From positions 3,785,086 to 3,847,424 of the forward strand of contig NZ_LT605203.1 in the NCBI RefSeq assembly GCF_900089495.1: DNA of 62,339 nt, written 5' to 3'. Position numbers and translations under genes: made by a program. This DNA comes from Thiomonas sp. X19. Its GTDB lineage: Bacteria > Pseudomonadota > Gammaproteobacteria > Burkholderiales > Burkholderiaceae_C. Below the pieces are notes generated by a model. The model searched no databases. It was not told the DNA's origin and saw only the letters and a program-made list of their open reading frames with translations. Positions 20,491 to 30,500 of this stretch are shown here, piece after piece (the stretch's first letter is position 1; each line of letters starts with the position of its first letter).

Positions 20491-21339
20491 TCAACCCGCC
20501 CAGTTGACCCAACCCATCTTGGCGGTCACCAGCACCGAGGCGCCGAACGCCAGGCGGTACCAGGCAAAGGGCACGAAGCTGTGCCCGCCCACATAGCGCA
20601 GTAGCCAGCGCACCACCACCAGCGCAGACACGAAGGACACGGCCATGCCCAGCCCGAACGCGGGAACGTCGGCAGCGCTCAGCAACGCGCGGTGCTTGAG
20701 CAGGTCGTAGCCGGTGGCGGCCAGCAGGGTGGGAATGGCGAGAAAGAAGGAAAACTCGGTGGCCGCGATGCGGCTCAAGCCGAACAGCATGCCACCGATG
20801 ATGGTGGCGCCTGAGCGGCTGGTGCCTGGAATGAGGGCGAAGGCTTGCGCTGCGCCAACTTTCAAGGCATCGAGCGCAGTCATGGCCTCGACCGTGCGCA
20901 CACGAATGGCATCCGCCCTGGCCGCCTGCCGCCGCTCGGCCCAGAGAATCACCAAGCCGCCAATGATGAAGGCCAGCGCCACGGGCACGGGCGCGAACAG
21001 ATGGCGCTTGATGGCGGAAGCGAACACCAGACCCAGCAGGGCCGCGGGCAGAAAGGCGATGAGCAGGTTGCGGCTGAAGCGCCAGGCGGCAGTGCGCGGG
21101 GCCAGTTGGCGCGAGGTCAGGCCTTCCACCACACCGATGAGGCGCACACGGTAATGCCACATCACCGCGAGGATGGCGCCGCTCTGAATGGCAATCTCGA
21201 ACACCTTGGCCTTGTCGCTCACCCAGCCCAGCAGGCTGGCGGCAAGGATGAGGTGGCCTGTCGAGGAGATGGGCAGGAATTCGGTGATGCCCTCGACCAA
21301 GCCGAGAATGATGGCGACGAATGCGGTGTGGGTGTCCAT
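20491..21339 (-). CDS. uppP: undecaprenyl-diphosphatase
   Basis: This integral membrane phosphatase recycles undecaprenyl pyrophosphate to the monophosphate carrier lipid for peptidoglycan and LPS synthesis, and confers bacitracin tolerance. The catalytic motifs are present: [17 protein letters not shown] near residues 15-30 and [14 protein letters not shown] near the middle. Seven or eight hydrophobic helices follow the expected layout, and the 282-aa length is normal. The start [10 protein letters not shown] at 21339 matches the family; five upstream codons are not needed. It converges with trmB. Confidence 0.95.
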   Translation of the reverse strand: MDTHTAFVAIILGLVEGITEFLPISSTGHLILAASLLGWVSDKAKVFEIAIQSGAILAVMWHYRVRLIGVVEGLTSRQLAPRTAAWRFSRNLLIAFLPAALLGLVFASAIKRHLFAPVPVALAFIIGGLVILWAERRQAARADAIRVRTVEAMTALDALKVGAAQAFALIPGTSRSGATIIGGMLFGLSRIAATEFSFFLAIPTLLAATGYDLLKHRALLSAADVPAFGLGMAVSFVSALVVVRWLLRYVGGHSFVPFAWYRLAFGASVLVTAKMGWVNWAG

Positions 21340-21435
21340 GCGGCTTGTGAGCAAAGGACCGCATTATCACGGGCGGCGCAGGCCGCCCCCAAGACCGCAT
21401 TCAGCGGACTGGGCAGCTATGCAACCTGCAGGGGA

Positions 21436-22695
21436 TCAGAACACGCCGCTCAAGCCACCATAGACCCCGAGCCCGGAGGTCAGCACCACCACGGCCAGCA
21501 CCATCCAGAGATACCAGCCGCGCAGGCGGTGTTCGAGCGGCAGCGCCTTGACCGCCAAGGCCACCAGGAATCCCAGCACCAGGGGCAGCATCAGTGCGTT
21601 CATCACTTCGACGCCAACCGACAGCGCGACCAGATCGGGCACCAGCGCCACGATCAAGGCCCCACCCACCACGCCCAGCGTGAACACGATATAGAACCAG
21701 GGTGCCTCCAGGGGGCGGTATTCGAGCGAATGCTTGTAGCCTGTGACCTCACCAAAGCCCCAGGCCGCCGCCAGGGCCACGACGATGGCCGCCACCATGG
21801 CGGCACCCAGGATGCCCAGGCCGAACAGCGTGTGGCCCAGCGTCTGGCCCAGGAAAGGCGTGAGCGCCTGCGCCACCTGCCCCACGGTGTTGAGCGGGGG
21901 GCTGAGGTGCCCGGCCCACAGCGTGGCTGCGGCCACCAGCAGCACAGCGGCCATCACCACCTGGGTGAGCACGGCACCGAAAGCCGTGTCCCAGCGTGCG
22001 ACGGTGTACTGCTCGGGTTTGAGGCCTTTGTCCGACACGGCGGACTGCTGATAGAACACCATCCACGGCATGATGACCGCGCCGATATTGGCGGCGACCA
22101 AATACCAGAAGCCCGAGTCATGCACCGGCACATGCGCCAGGCCCGCGAGCAACTCATGCGACTTGATCGGCGCCTGCATGGCCACCCAGATGAACACCAG
22201 CTCGAACAAACCGAGCGCAATGGCCACCCGCTCCACCCGTCGGTAACTGCCCGTCCACACAATGACCAGCAGGAAGCCGGCAGCCAGCGTGAGGCTCCAG
22301 GCACGCGGCACGCCGAATAACTCCCCCACACCTGCCACGCCGGAAAACTCGGTGAGCAGGGCTCCAACGGTGGCCACGGCCAGCCCCGTGACCGAAACCC
22401 AGGCCCACACCGGGCCGAACGTTTCGCGGATGAGTTCGCCATGCCCCTTGCCGGTGAAAATGCCCAGGCGCACGGTGAGTTCCTGCACCACATAGAGGAT
22501 AGGGATCAGGATGAGTTGCAGGCTGAGCAGTTGATAGCCCCATTGCGCGCCGCTTTGCGCTGCGGTGAGCACGCTGCCGACATCGGTATCAGCCAGCATC
22601 ACAACCAGGCCAGGGCCGAGCACGGCAAGAAAGATTTTCCAGCGTGTCGCGGGCAGGCCTGGACGAGGCGTGCTGGCGACGAGGGGAGAACTCAT
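21436..22695 (-). CDS. Nramp-family transporter with atypical metal site
   Basis: This 419-aa membrane protein has the 11-helix Nramp fold, but the helix-1 metal motif DPGN is replaced by ADTDVGS and the helix-6 motif MPH by MPW (VIMPWMVFYQQ). Such replacements occur in Nramp-related clades reported to transport magnesium or other ions rather than Mn/Fe. The substrate here is therefore uncertain. It is intact and lies beside a decayed canonical mntH in the same orientation. A Fur-like AT-rich box precedes it at 22726-22746. Confidence 0.82.
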   Translation of the reverse strand: MSSPLVASTPRPGLPATRWKIFLAVLGPGLVVMLADTDVGSVLTAAQSGAQWGYQLLSLQLILIPILYVVQELTVRLGIFTGKGHGELIRETFGPVWAWVSVTGLAVATVGALLTEFSGVAGVGELFGVPRAWSLTLAAGFLLVIVWTGSYRRVERVAIALGLFELVFIWVAMQAPIKSHELLAGLAHVPVHDSGFWYLVAANIGAVIMPWMVFYQQSAVSDKGLKPEQYTVARWDTAFGAVLTQVVMAAVLLVAAATLWAGHLSPPLNTVGQVAQALTPFLGQTLGHTLFGLGILGAAMVAAIVVALAAAWGFGEVTGYKHSLEYRPLEAPWFYIVFTLGVVGGALIVALVPDLVALSVGVEVMNALMLPLVLGFLVALAVKALPLEHRLRGWYLWMVLAVVVLTSGLGVYGGLSGVF

Positions 22696-22725
22696 GGGCT
22701 ATTCGAGTGGTGTCGTTGTCTCCGT

Positions 22726-22746
22726 AAATGATAATTGTTCTTGATT
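22726..22746. promoter_or_regulatory. possible Fur/Mur-type box
   Basis: The stretch AAATGATAATTGTTCTTG resembles a Fur box (GATAATGATAATCATTATC) in its left half. It lies 31 bp upstream of the atypical Nramp gene. Only about half of the positions match. Confidence 0.35.
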
Positions 22747-22820
22747 GGACGGCGAGTTGTTTTACCTCCCGTTACCCCTCGACGCCTGCCCGCTGCGCCA
22801 CCCCGCGGCAGCATCAGCGT

Positions 22821-24097
22821 TCACACCATCGTGACCAGCAGCCAGGCGTTGAGCACGATGATGACCGCGGCAATCACCCAGCCCAGTGCCTGCACCCGTT
22901 GCGAATTCACCAGCGCCCCCATCAACTCGCGCCGGCCGGTGAACACCAGCAGCGGCACCAGGGCGAAAGGAATGCCGAAAGACAACACCACCTGGGAGAA
23001 CACCAGCGCCCGGGTCGGGTCCACCCCCAGGGCGATCACCACCACCGCCGGCACGGTGGTGAGTACCCGGCGCAGCCACAGCGGAATGGAAAAGCCGACG
23101 AAGCCCTACATCACCACCTGGCCCGACAACGTGCCCACCACGCTGGACGATACTCCGCTGGCCAGCAGTGCCACGGCGAACAAGGCCGCCGCTGCCGGAC
23201 CCAACAGCGGCGTGAGCGCCTGCCAGGCCAGCGACAGGTCGGCCATTTCGGCGCCGCGCCCGGCAAAGGTCGCGGCGGCAACCGCCAGCATGGCCATGTT
23301 GAGCAAGCCCGCAAGGCCCATGGCCAGCATCACCTCGCGGCGTGTGGCGGCCATCAGGCGCGGCTTGAGTTGATCGGCGACCACCAGGCGGCGCTGGGTC
23401 AGGCTGGATGCAGGTAGATGACATGGGGCATGACGGTGGCGCCCAGAATGCCGGCAGCGAGATACAAGCCGGCATTGCCCTCACCCCAGTTCGGCATCAC
23501 CACCCCACGGGCTGCAGCCAGCCAGTCGATGCGGGACAGCAACAGCTCCACCCCATAGGCCAGGGCAATGACCGCAACCAGGCTGCCGACGGCGATCTCC
23601 AGCGGCCTGAAGCCGCGCCGCTCCAGGCCCAGAATGGCCATGACCACGACAAAGGTGAGCAGGACCGAAACCGGCATGGAAAACCCGGCGAGCAGATGAA
23701 AGCCCAACGCTGCGCCAAGAAACTCGGCCAGATCGGTGAACATGGCGACGATCTCGCCCTGCACCCAGTAAAGCCGCACCAGCGGCCGAGGCCAGTGGGC
23801 GCGAATCAACTCCGGCAGGTTGCGCCCGGTGGCAATGCCCAGCTTGGCCGAAAGCGTCTGCACCAGCATGGCCATCCCATTGGCCCACAACACCACCCAC
23901 AGCAAGCTGTAGCCCAGGGTAGCGCCGGCTTGCAGATTGGTGGCGAAATTACCGGGATCGATATACGCCACCGACGCCAGGACCGCCGGACCGATAAAGG
24001 GCAGCAACGGCCGGCCTCGCCGGCGTGGCGATTGCAGCGACTGCAGCGCGGCAAGGCGGGTGCGTTGATCGAGGCGGATGGCAGCGGAACTCGGCAT
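22821..24097 (-). pseudogene. mntH: mntH-type Mn/Fe transporter, decayed
   Basis: The N-terminal part has the canonical metal motifs DPGNFATNLQAG (helix 1) and ATVMPHVIYLH (helix 6) of MntH proton-coupled manganese transporters. At about 23402 one base is missing from a C-run (GCCTGACC instead of GCCCTGACC), giving a stop right after YLHPA. In the next segment an in-frame TAG at 23106-23108 replaces a residue inside GQVVM-GFVGF. The remaining frame runs to 22821 and ends LLVTMV. Two independent lesions indicate a pseudogene rather than a single sequencing error. Confidence 0.85.
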
Positions 24098-24324
24098 GAT
24101 GGGGCTCTGGGACGATGTCCAAACCGTGCTGGGGTGATTTCGTTTTCATAGTTTCCTGCAATCGATAATAAAAATACATTTGATTTTTTCGATCGCTTGC
24201 ATAGCTCCGCAATCTCTCTTGCATTCGCGCGGAAATGAAGTCAACGCAATGCCAGGCCGCATCTTGCAAACACCGTCTGCTTGCGCACTCTAAAATGCCT
24301 TTTTTGGCCTGCAACTTGAAAACC

Positions 24325-24975
24325 ATGGACTTCGAACGTGCCCGTTTCAACATGATCGAGCAGCAGATTCGCCCCTGGGACGTGCTGGATCAAGACGTTC
24401 TGGATCTGCTGGGCGCCGTCAAGCGCGAAGACTTCGTGCCCGCGGCTTATCGCAGTTTGGCGTTCACCGACATGGACATTCCCTTGCCCGGCGGCGAGAG
24501 CATGTTGTCGCCCAAGCTCGAAGGTCGGCTGCTGCAGGAATTGAACGTGCGCAAACACGAATGGGTGCTGGAGGTGGGCACCGGCAGTGGCTACTTCGCC
24601 GCCCTGCTCGGCCATCGCTCCGCCCATGTGCTCAGCCTGGAGATTCACCCCGATCTGGCCGAGACCGCGCAGCACAAGCTGCGTCAGGCTGGTGTGATGA
24701 ATGCCACCGTGCGCTGCATGGACGCCTCGAAGGAACTGCCCCCGGGCGAGTTCGACGCCATCATGCTGTCCGGTTCAGTCGCGCAGATTCCCGATGCGCT
24801 CGTCCAGCGGCTCAAGCCGGGCGGCCGCCTGTGCGCCATCGTCGGTCAGGCGCCGATGATGCGCGCCCAACTGCTCACGCGCACCAGCGCCGTGGAGTCC
24901 AAGGTGGTCGACCTGTTCGACACCATGGCTCCAAGGTTGCACGGCTTTCCCGATGCCCCACATTTTCGCTTTTGA
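24325..24975 (+). CDS. protein-L-isoaspartate O-methyltransferase family protein
   Basis: The 216-aa protein has the Pcm-type start FNMIEQQIRPWDVLD, the preceding-motif LSPKLEGRLLQEL and the SAM loop VLEVGTGSGYFAALLG. The family repairs isoaspartyl residues in damaged proteins. This subgroup, common next to a rhodanese gene in beta-proteobacteria, is a divergent paralogue, and its substrate may differ. The ATG at 24325 begins MDFERARFNM. The 227-bp gap before it holds the promoters of this gene and of the mntH pseudogene. Confidence 0.85.
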   Translation: MDFERARFNMIEQQIRPWDVLDQDVLDLLGAVKREDFVPAAYRSLAFTDMDIPLPGGESMLSPKLEGRLLQELNVRKHEWVLEVGTGSGYFAALLGHRSAHVLSLEIHPDLAETAQHKLRQAGVMNATVRCMDASKELPPGEFDAIMLSGSVAQIPDALVQRLKPGGRLCAIVGQAPMMRAQLLTRTSAVESKVVDLFDTMAPRLHGFPDAPHFRF

Positions 24976-24985
24976 GGACCCACCC

Positions 24986-25330
24986 ATGATTCAACAAATG
25001 ACCGTGAGCGAGCTGTCCACACTACTCGACGAACAACCCGAGCAACTGGCGAACTGGCAGGTCATCGACGTGCGCGAACCCTGGGAACTGGAGCGCGCCT
25101 CGATCAAGCACCCCAAGTTCCAGCACACCCACATTCCCATGGCCACCATCCCGCTGCGCCAGCAAGACGTGGACAAAACCAAGAGCATCCTGGTGGTGTG
25201 CCGCTCCGGCGGTCGCAGCACACAAGTGGCCAACTTCCTGGTGCAAAACGGCTTTGACAAGGTCTACAACCTGCAAGGCGGCATCACCGCCTGGTCGCGG
25301 GAAATCGACCCCTCGGTACCGACTTACTGA
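24986..25330 (+). CDS. single-domain rhodanese
   Basis: This 114-aa cytoplasmic protein has a rhodanese fold with WQVIDVREPWELERA and the active loop VVCRSGGRSTQVANF, where Cys carries the persulfide. It ends with the conserved LQGGITAWSREIDP. It transfers sulfane sulfur between small thiols or proteins. It lies 10 bp after the methyltransferase gene and is probably co-transcribed. A link to the sulfur metabolism encoded downstream is plausible but not shown. Confidence 0.92.
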   Translation: MIQQMTVSELSTLLDEQPEQLANWQVIDVREPWELERASIKHPKFQHTHIPMATIPLRQQDVDKTKSILVVCRSGGRSTQVANFLVQNGFDKVYNLQGGITAWSREIDPSVPTY

Positions 25331-25348
25331 CAACTCATCAGGCAGCCA

Positions 25349-26644
25349 TCAAGCGCGTCGCGCCGGCAGATACTGCCCGATCCAGGCTGCCTGGGCTTCG
25401 GCGGCTCCACGGTGCGCCGCGCTGAACTGCAGCGCAGCTTCACGGGCCGCCCCGAGACCGCGTGCGTCTGCCAGCCACGCCGTCAAGCCTGACCACACCG
25501 CAGAGGCATCACGCGCCTGCGCCACCGCCCCGGCGGCAACGCCCTGCTCCACTGCCTGAGTGAAGTTGAAGGTGTGCGGACCCATCACCACCGGGCAGCC
25601 TTCGGCGCAGGCCTCGATCAGGTTCTGGCCACCCAGCGGCAGCAAGCTGCCACCGACAAAGGCTGCATCCGCCATGGCGTAATACGCCGGCATCTCACCC
25701 AGGCTGTCGCCAAGCCAGACCTGGGTGTCGGCCCGCGGCAAGGCCTCGCTGCGACGCACGACACGCAAGCCACGCGCCAGCAGCAGCGCGTGCACCGCAT
25801 CCATGCGCTGCGGGTGGCGCGGCACCACCACGAGCAGGGCGCGCTGTAGAAGGCCTGCCGGCATGGCGTCGAGCAGCAATTCCTCCTCGGCCAGGCCTTG
25901 GTGTTCGCGGGTGGAAGCCAGCAGCAGGATGGGGCGGTTGACCAGCATTTTCCACTGCAGACCGAGTTCGCGCAGCCGGGGGTTGGAGACACGGTCGAAC
26001 TTGATATTGCCGAGCACGCTGACATCGGCGATGCCGAGTTTGCGCAGACGATCCGCATCGCTCCGGGTTTGAGCGGCCGCTGCCGTCAACGATCCGAAGG
26101 CCGAGCGCGCCAGGCTGGTCCAGGCGGCCCAGCGCGCCGCGCTGCGGGCGGATAGACGAGCATTGGCCAGCAACAGCGGCGTGTTGAGCCCGGCGCAGAC
26201 CTGCGCCAGATTGGGCCAGACCTCGGTCTCCATCAGCACCCCCAGGTCCGGGCGAAAGTGGAGCAGAAAACGTCGCATGGGTCCGGGCAGGTCATAAGGC
26301 AGCCAGACCTGGACATCGCCTTCGCGCAGCAGCGCGACGCCTGCTTCCCGGCCGGTTGCCGTCATGTGCGTCAGCAGCAGTCGCAACCGGGGATGTTGCG
26401 CGCGCAAAGCGTCCAACAAGGGTTGCGCGGCTCGCGTTTCTCCGAGCGAGACGGCGTGCAGCCACAGCACCGGGAGGCCATCGCGCTTCGCATCTGGCTT
26501 GCGGCCATACCAGCCCAGGCGCTCGGCCAGATGCCCACGGTAGAGGGGCTCGCGGCGTGAACGCCAGATGAGCCGCAGCATCGCGAGCGGCACGATGAAG
26601 CGCCAAGCCAGGGTGTAGAGACGGAGCGCAAATGGCACCATTCG
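25349..26644 (-). CDS. waaA: 3-deoxy-D-manno-octulosonic acid transferase
   Basis: This membrane-associated GT-B/GT30 enzyme transfers Kdo from CMP-Kdo to lipid A precursor. An N-terminal helix is followed by the signature LWLHAVSLGETRAAQPLLDA, with catalytic Glu, then LTHMTATGREAG, the MTEVWP-like METEVWPNLA and the nucleotide-binding GGSLLPLGGQNLIEAC and VVMGPHTFNF. The ATG at 26644 (MVPFALRLYT or the nearby MTRM) is near the membrane helix. It is followed by waaC upstream in the same direction, which forms an LPS-core cluster. Confidence 0.93.
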   Translation of the reverse strand, partial: RMVPFALRLYTLAWRFIVPLAMLRLIWRSRREPLYRGHLAERLGWYGRKPDAKRDGLPVLWLHAVSLGETRAAQPLLDALRAQHPRLRLLLTHMTATGREAGVALLREGDVQVWLPYDLPGPMRRFLLHFRPDLGVLMETEVWPNLAQVCAGLNTPLLLANARLSARSAARWAAWTSLARSAFGSLTAAAAQTRSDADRLRKLGIADVSVLGNIKFDRVSNPRLRELGLQWKMLVNRPILLLASTREHQGLAEEELLLDAMPAGLLQRALLVVVPRHPQRMDAVHALLLARGLRVVRRSEALPRADTQVWLGDSLGEMPAYYAMADAAFVGGSLLPLGGQNLIEACAEGCPVVMGPHTFNFTQAVEQGVAAGAVAQARDASAVWSGLTAWLADARGLGAAREAALQFSAAHRGAAEAQAAWIGQYLPARRA

Positions 26645-26711
26645 CGTCATTCGCCCAGGCATCATCAACTCAGGCCGACGCCATCAGCACGCGCTGCCTG
26701 CATGCCGCGCT

Positions 26712-27794
26712 TCAAGCCCATGCTGCGGGCGCGACCGGTTGGTCGGGCGCGGAAAGCACCGCCGCAAGCGGCAAGCCGAGCAGACTCGTTACCGCTTGCA
26801 TGACATCGTTCAACAGCGGCGGCTGGTCATCGTCACCCAGGCTGCGCCATGGCCCAGCCGATTCGAATTCGACACTGCGCGGGGATGAGCCGGTGTAGAC
26901 GGCCACTGCGGGGGTGCCGACAGCGGCGCCCAGATACAGCAAGCCGGTGTCGACACCGACAACCAAGGCGGATGCAGCGAGAACCTGCATCCAGACATCG
27001 AGCCCGAAGGCCTCGGGCGCCGCCATCGCCCCATCTTCGATGGCTTGTGGCGGGCCGCCGCTTTCCGCGCCGGGCTTCGTCAGCGTGGCGTTCACCTGCG
27101 CGGCCAGGCGCTCGGCGCGCTCCCGCTCGATGGCGTTGCCCCATGCAAACACACTTGCGATGTCATGCTGATGCAACCACCGAGCCAGCGCAACCCACCG
27201 GTCCTCGGCCCAAAGCTTGCGCGGCTTGGCCGTGGCCGACAGCAGTACCGCAAAGGACCGCACACCCGGCAGCCAGGCAGGACGCTCGGCCTGCACCTGC
27301 AAGCCATAGCGCGGCGGACCGGACGGTGCGTAGCCCAAGGCCCAGGCGGCAAGTTGACGGTAGCGCGGCACGGCAGCTTCGGTGCGGCGCAGCGGCGTCT
27401 TCATGCGTCGGTCGTAAAACAAGGGGGCCAGGGGCTCACGCGAAGATGCCCAGGACAGACCGATGTGCGGACCACGCGCTACTCGGGCGAGGAGTGCACT
27501 TTTCACCAGGCCCTGCAGGTCGATGACGGCGTCAAAACGAAAGTTCCGCAGGCTGCGCACCATGGCGCGCCACTCCTCGCGCGTTTCTGTAGACCCGAGA
27601 TTTTTGCGCCAGCGTCTCAGGGCGAGTGGAATGATTCTGTCAACCGCCGGATGCGCCTGCACCAAGGGGACGTAGGCCTCCTCGACCAACCAGTCGACCT
27701 GCGCACCGGGGAAAGCCGCCTTGATGTCGCTCACCACCGGAAGGGCGTGGACGATGTCCCCCATGGAGCTGGTCTTGACCAACAGAACGCGCAT
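26712..27794 (-). CDS. waaC: lipopolysaccharide heptosyltransferase I
   Basis: The GT9 enzyme adds the first L-glycero-D-manno-heptose to Kdo2-lipid A. The start MRVLLVKTSSMGDIVHALPV contains the family motif K-x-SS-x-GD-x-(V/I)-H. A nucleotide-sugar site follows (VVGVDTGLLYLGAAVGTPAV; YTGSSP). At 360 aa it is slightly longer than the E. coli enzyme because of an insertion around TKPGAESGGPPQAIEDGA. It lies between waaA and a phosphomannomutase gene, all in one direction. Confidence 0.93.
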   Translation of the reverse strand: MRVLLVKTSSMGDIVHALPVVSDIKAAFPGAQVDWLVEEAYVPLVQAHPAVDRIIPLALRRWRKNLGSTETREEWRAMVRSLRNFRFDAVIDLQGLVKSALLARVARGPHIGLSWASSREPLAPLFYDRRMKTPLRRTEAAVPRYRQLAAWALGYAPSGPPRYGLQVQAERPAWLPGVRSFAVLLSATAKPRKLWAEDRWVALARWLHQHDIASVFAWGNAIERERAERLAAQVNATLTKPGAESGGPPQAIEDGAMAAPEAFGLDVWMQVLAASALVVGVDTGLLYLGAAVGTPAVAVYTGSSPRSVEFESAGPWRSLGDDDQPPLLNDVMQAVTSLLGLPLAAVLSAPDQPVAPAAWA

Positions 27795-27802
27795 CGGGTT
27801 TG

Positions 27803-29179
27803 TCAAAACGGCAATTTCAGCGCGGGGTCCAACGCGTGCAATGCGGCGCGGAATTCGCCCTGGATACGTGCCAGGGCCGCGGTGGTCTGGCCTTCGAAGC
27901 GCAGCACCACACAAGGCGTGGTGTTGGAGGGGCGGGCCAGGCCGAAGCCATCGGCATACTCGGCACGCACGCCGTCCATGGTGTGCAGTTGGACTGCGCC
28001 GGGGAATTTGGCTTCGCGCAGCAGGCGTTCGCAAAGCACGAAGTTGGCGCCCTCGGCGGTATCGAGTTTGAGTTCGGGGGTGGAGACGGAATCGGGCAAA
28101 GCCAGCAAGTGGGCTTCGGGATCGGCCACGCGCGCCAGCAATTCCAGCAAACGGGCGGCGCCATATTGCGCATCGTCGAAGCCGAACCAGCGATCCTTGA
28201 AAAAAATATGCCCGCTCATCTCGCCGGCCAGCGGCGCCTGCACCTCTTTCATGCGCGCCTTGATGAGCGAATGCCCGGTGCGCCACATCATCGGTTCGCC
28301 GCCATGCTTGCGCACCCAGGGACCGAGGTTGGCGGTGCACTTGACGTCGAAAATGATGGGGGCGCCAGGGTGGCGCGTGAGCACGTCGGCCACATAGAGC
28401 ATGAGCTGGCGATCGGGCCAGATGACGTGGCCGCGCTTCGTGACCACGCCGAGCCGGTCGCCATCGCCGTCGAAAGCCAGGCCGATTTCGGCGTCGGTGT
28501 CGCGCAGCACGCGCTGCAGATCTTCCAGGTTGTGCGGATCCGCCGGGTCGGGGTGATGGTTGGGGAAGGTGCCGTCCACCTCGCAGAACAACTCGGTGAC
28601 CTCGCAACCCAGCCGACGCAACAAGTCGGGCGCAAAGGCGCCGGACACGCCGTTGCCGCAATCCACCGCCACCTTCAGCGGGCGCGCCAGCTTGACGTCC
28701 TGCACGATGCTCTGCAGGTAGGGCTCGACCACGCTGGCATGACGCAAGCCACCCGCACCCGTGGCGTACTGCTCGGACTGCGTCAACTCGCGCAGACGGG
28801 CGATGTCCTTGCCATGCAGGGCGTCGCCGCCCAGCACCATCTTCAGGCCGTTGTACTCGGGTGGATTGTGGCTGCCGGTGATCTGGATGCCGTTGGGCAC
28901 ATCGCTGGTGGCGCAGGCGTAATACAGCATCGGCGTGGCGTTCATGCCGATGTCGATCACATCCAGCCCACCCGCGCGCAGGCCGTTGGCAAGTGCGGCG
29001 CCCAGCGCAGGCCCGGAGTTGCGGCCGTCGCGGCTGACGTACACCGCGCCCTGGCCCAGTTCGCGCGCCAGCGTGGCGTAGGCGTGGCCAATGTGCTCAC
29101 ACGCCATCTCGGTCAGGCTGCGGCCGACGATGCCGCGAATGTCGTAGGCCTTGAACAAGGTGGGGTCGAGTTGCGCCAT
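27803..29179 (-). CDS. phosphomannomutase/phosphoglucomutase
   Basis: This alpha-D-phosphohexomutase interconverts hexose 6- and 1-phosphates for LPS, exopolysaccharide or nucleotide-sugar synthesis. The phosphoserine loop ITGSHNPPEYNGLKM, the metal-binding LAFDGDGDRLG, the sugar-binding GEMSGHIFFKD and the phosphate-binding RPSNTTPCVVLRFE are all present. The ATG at 29179 (MAQLDPTLFKAYDIRG) is preferred to the start 63 bp upstream. It is eight bp from waaC and belongs to the same unit. AlgC/ManB/Pgm cannot be told apart by sequence alone. Confidence 0.93.
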   Translation of the reverse strand: MAQLDPTLFKAYDIRGIVGRSLTEMACEHIGHAYATLARELGQGAVYVSRDGRNSGPALGAALANGLRAGGLDVIDIGMNATPMLYYACATSDVPNGIQITGSHNPPEYNGLKMVLGGDALHGKDIARLRELTQSEQYATGAGGLRHASVVEPYLQSIVQDVKLARPLKVAVDCGNGVSGAFAPDLLRRLGCEVTELFCEVDGTFPNHHPDPADPHNLEDLQRVLRDTDAEIGLAFDGDGDRLGVVTKRGHVIWPDRQLMLYVADVLTRHPGAPIIFDVKCTANLGPWVRKHGGEPMMWRTGHSLIKARMKEVQAPLAGEMSGHIFFKDRWFGFDDAQYGAARLLELLARVADPEAHLLALPDSVSTPELKLDTAEGANFVLCERLLREAKFPGAVQLHTMDGVRAEYADGFGLARPSNTTPCVVLRFEGQTTAALARIQGEFRAALHALDPALKLPF

Positions 29180-29302
29180 GGCGGGTCGTTTCGGGGGCAG
29201 GCAATGGAGATGACTTCGCAAGTACGGCTTCACCGAAATCACTCAGCCATCGGGAAGCCAGCAGCCGTCGTACTTTGACAGTTGCAGCTATTCTAGGAAG
29301 CC

Positions 29303-30154
29303 ATGGCCATCTATCTGATTGGAGACTTGCAAGGCTGCGACCAAGCCTTCGCTCGCCTGCTCGACTTCATTGCCTTCGACCCGGCGCATGACCGCCTCAT
29401 CGTGTTGGGCGACGCCGTCAACCGCGGAGCCGGCTCGCTCGCCGTGCTGCGCCGGCTCATGGCGTTGGGCGATGCCGCACAGTGCCTGCTGGGCAACCAT
29501 GATCTGCATCTTTTGGCCGTGGCCCATGGTGTGCGCAAGGCCCACCGGACGGACACCTTGCAGCCCATCCTCGATGCGCCTGACCGAGACGATCTACTCG
29601 ACCGTGTGCGCCACTGGCCACTGGCCTTGTTCGAGCATGGCTGGCTGCTGGTGCATGCCGGCGTGCTGCCGCAGTGGACTTGCGAGCAGACCCTTCAACT
29701 CGCCAGCGAAGTGCAGGAGCAACTGCGCGGCCCGGATCTGGCCGGCTTTCTGCGCGAGGTCTTCGGCAATCAGCCCGACCGCTGGAGCGACATGCTGCAG
29801 GGCCCGGAGCGCTGGCGCATCACCATCAACGCCTTGACCCGGCTGCGCTTCATCGACACCTCGGCCCATGCCGCAGGAAGCATCGACTTTCATTTCAAAC
29901 AGGAAGTCGACCGTGCACCGCCGGGCCTGGTGCCATGGTTCCTGGCGCCCGGACGACATACGGAAAACACACCCATCGCCTTTGGCCACTGGTCCACGCT
30001 TGGGCTGCACTGGGCCAACAATGCACTATGTTTGGACAGCGGCTGCCTCTGGGGCGGCAGTCTCACCGCCATCCAGCTCCCAGCACCGGGACAAAACTGG
30101 CTGCAAACCCACGCGGTTCCCTGCCAGAGAGAACTGAAGCCGTCGCCTCTTTGA
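29303..30154 (+). CDS. apaH: symmetrical bis(5'-nucleosyl)-tetraphosphatase
   Basis: The enzyme hydrolyses Ap4A to two ADP and so controls RNA capping by dinucleoside polyphosphates. The metallophosphatase motifs are in order: LIGDLQGC, VLGDAVNRGAGSL, LLGNHDLHLLAVA and later VHAGVLPQW. The 283-aa length is normal. The ATG at 29303 follows a weak ribosome site. It is divergent from the mutase gene, with a 123-bp gap. Confidence 0.95.
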   Translation: MAIYLIGDLQGCDQAFARLLDFIAFDPAHDRLIVLGDAVNRGAGSLAVLRRLMALGDAAQCLLGNHDLHLLAVAHGVRKAHRTDTLQPILDAPDRDDLLDRVRHWPLALFEHGWLLVHAGVLPQWTCEQTLQLASEVQEQLRGPDLAGFLREVFGNQPDRWSDMLQGPERWRITINALTRLRFIDTSAHAAGSIDFHFKQEVDRAPPGLVPWFLAPGRHTENTPIAFGHWSTLGLHWANNALCLDSGCLWGGSLTAIQLPAPGQNWLQTHAVPCQRELKPSPL

Positions 30155-30238
30155 CGCCCTGCCGGGTCCGGCTTTGAAATGGGGCCGAAACGTTGTATAA
30201 TTTATGGTTTGTTTTCATTCATATAGGTGGAGTGCTCC

Positions 30239-30472
30239 ATGGCACGGGTCTGTCAAGTAACCGGCAAAGCGCCGATGGTGGGCAACAACGTTTCCCACGC
30301 CAATAACAAAACCAAGCGTCGTTTCCTGCCCAACCTGCAATACCGCAGAATCTGGGTCGAAAGCGAAAACCGCTTCGTGCGCCTGCGCATCTCGAATGCA
30401 GGGTTGCGCCTCATCGACAAAGTCGGCATCGACACCGTGCTGGTCGATCTTCGCGCGCGCGGCGAAGTCTGA
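30239..30472 (+). CDS. rpmB: 50S ribosomal protein L28
   Basis: The 77-aa protein has [20 protein letters not shown], the typical [13 protein letters not shown] and a basic tail ending [10 protein letters not shown]. The ATG at 30239 follows GGTGGAGTGCTCC. A TATAAT box in TTGTATAATTTATGG (about 30194) provides the promoter. It forms the usual operon with rpmG. Confidence 0.97.
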   Translation: MARVCQVTGKAPMVGNNVSHANNKTKRRFLPNLQYRRIWVESENRFVRLRISNAGLRLIDKVGIDTVLVDLRARGEV

Positions 30473-30500
30473 GCACTGAACAGGACAGGAGCAAATCACC

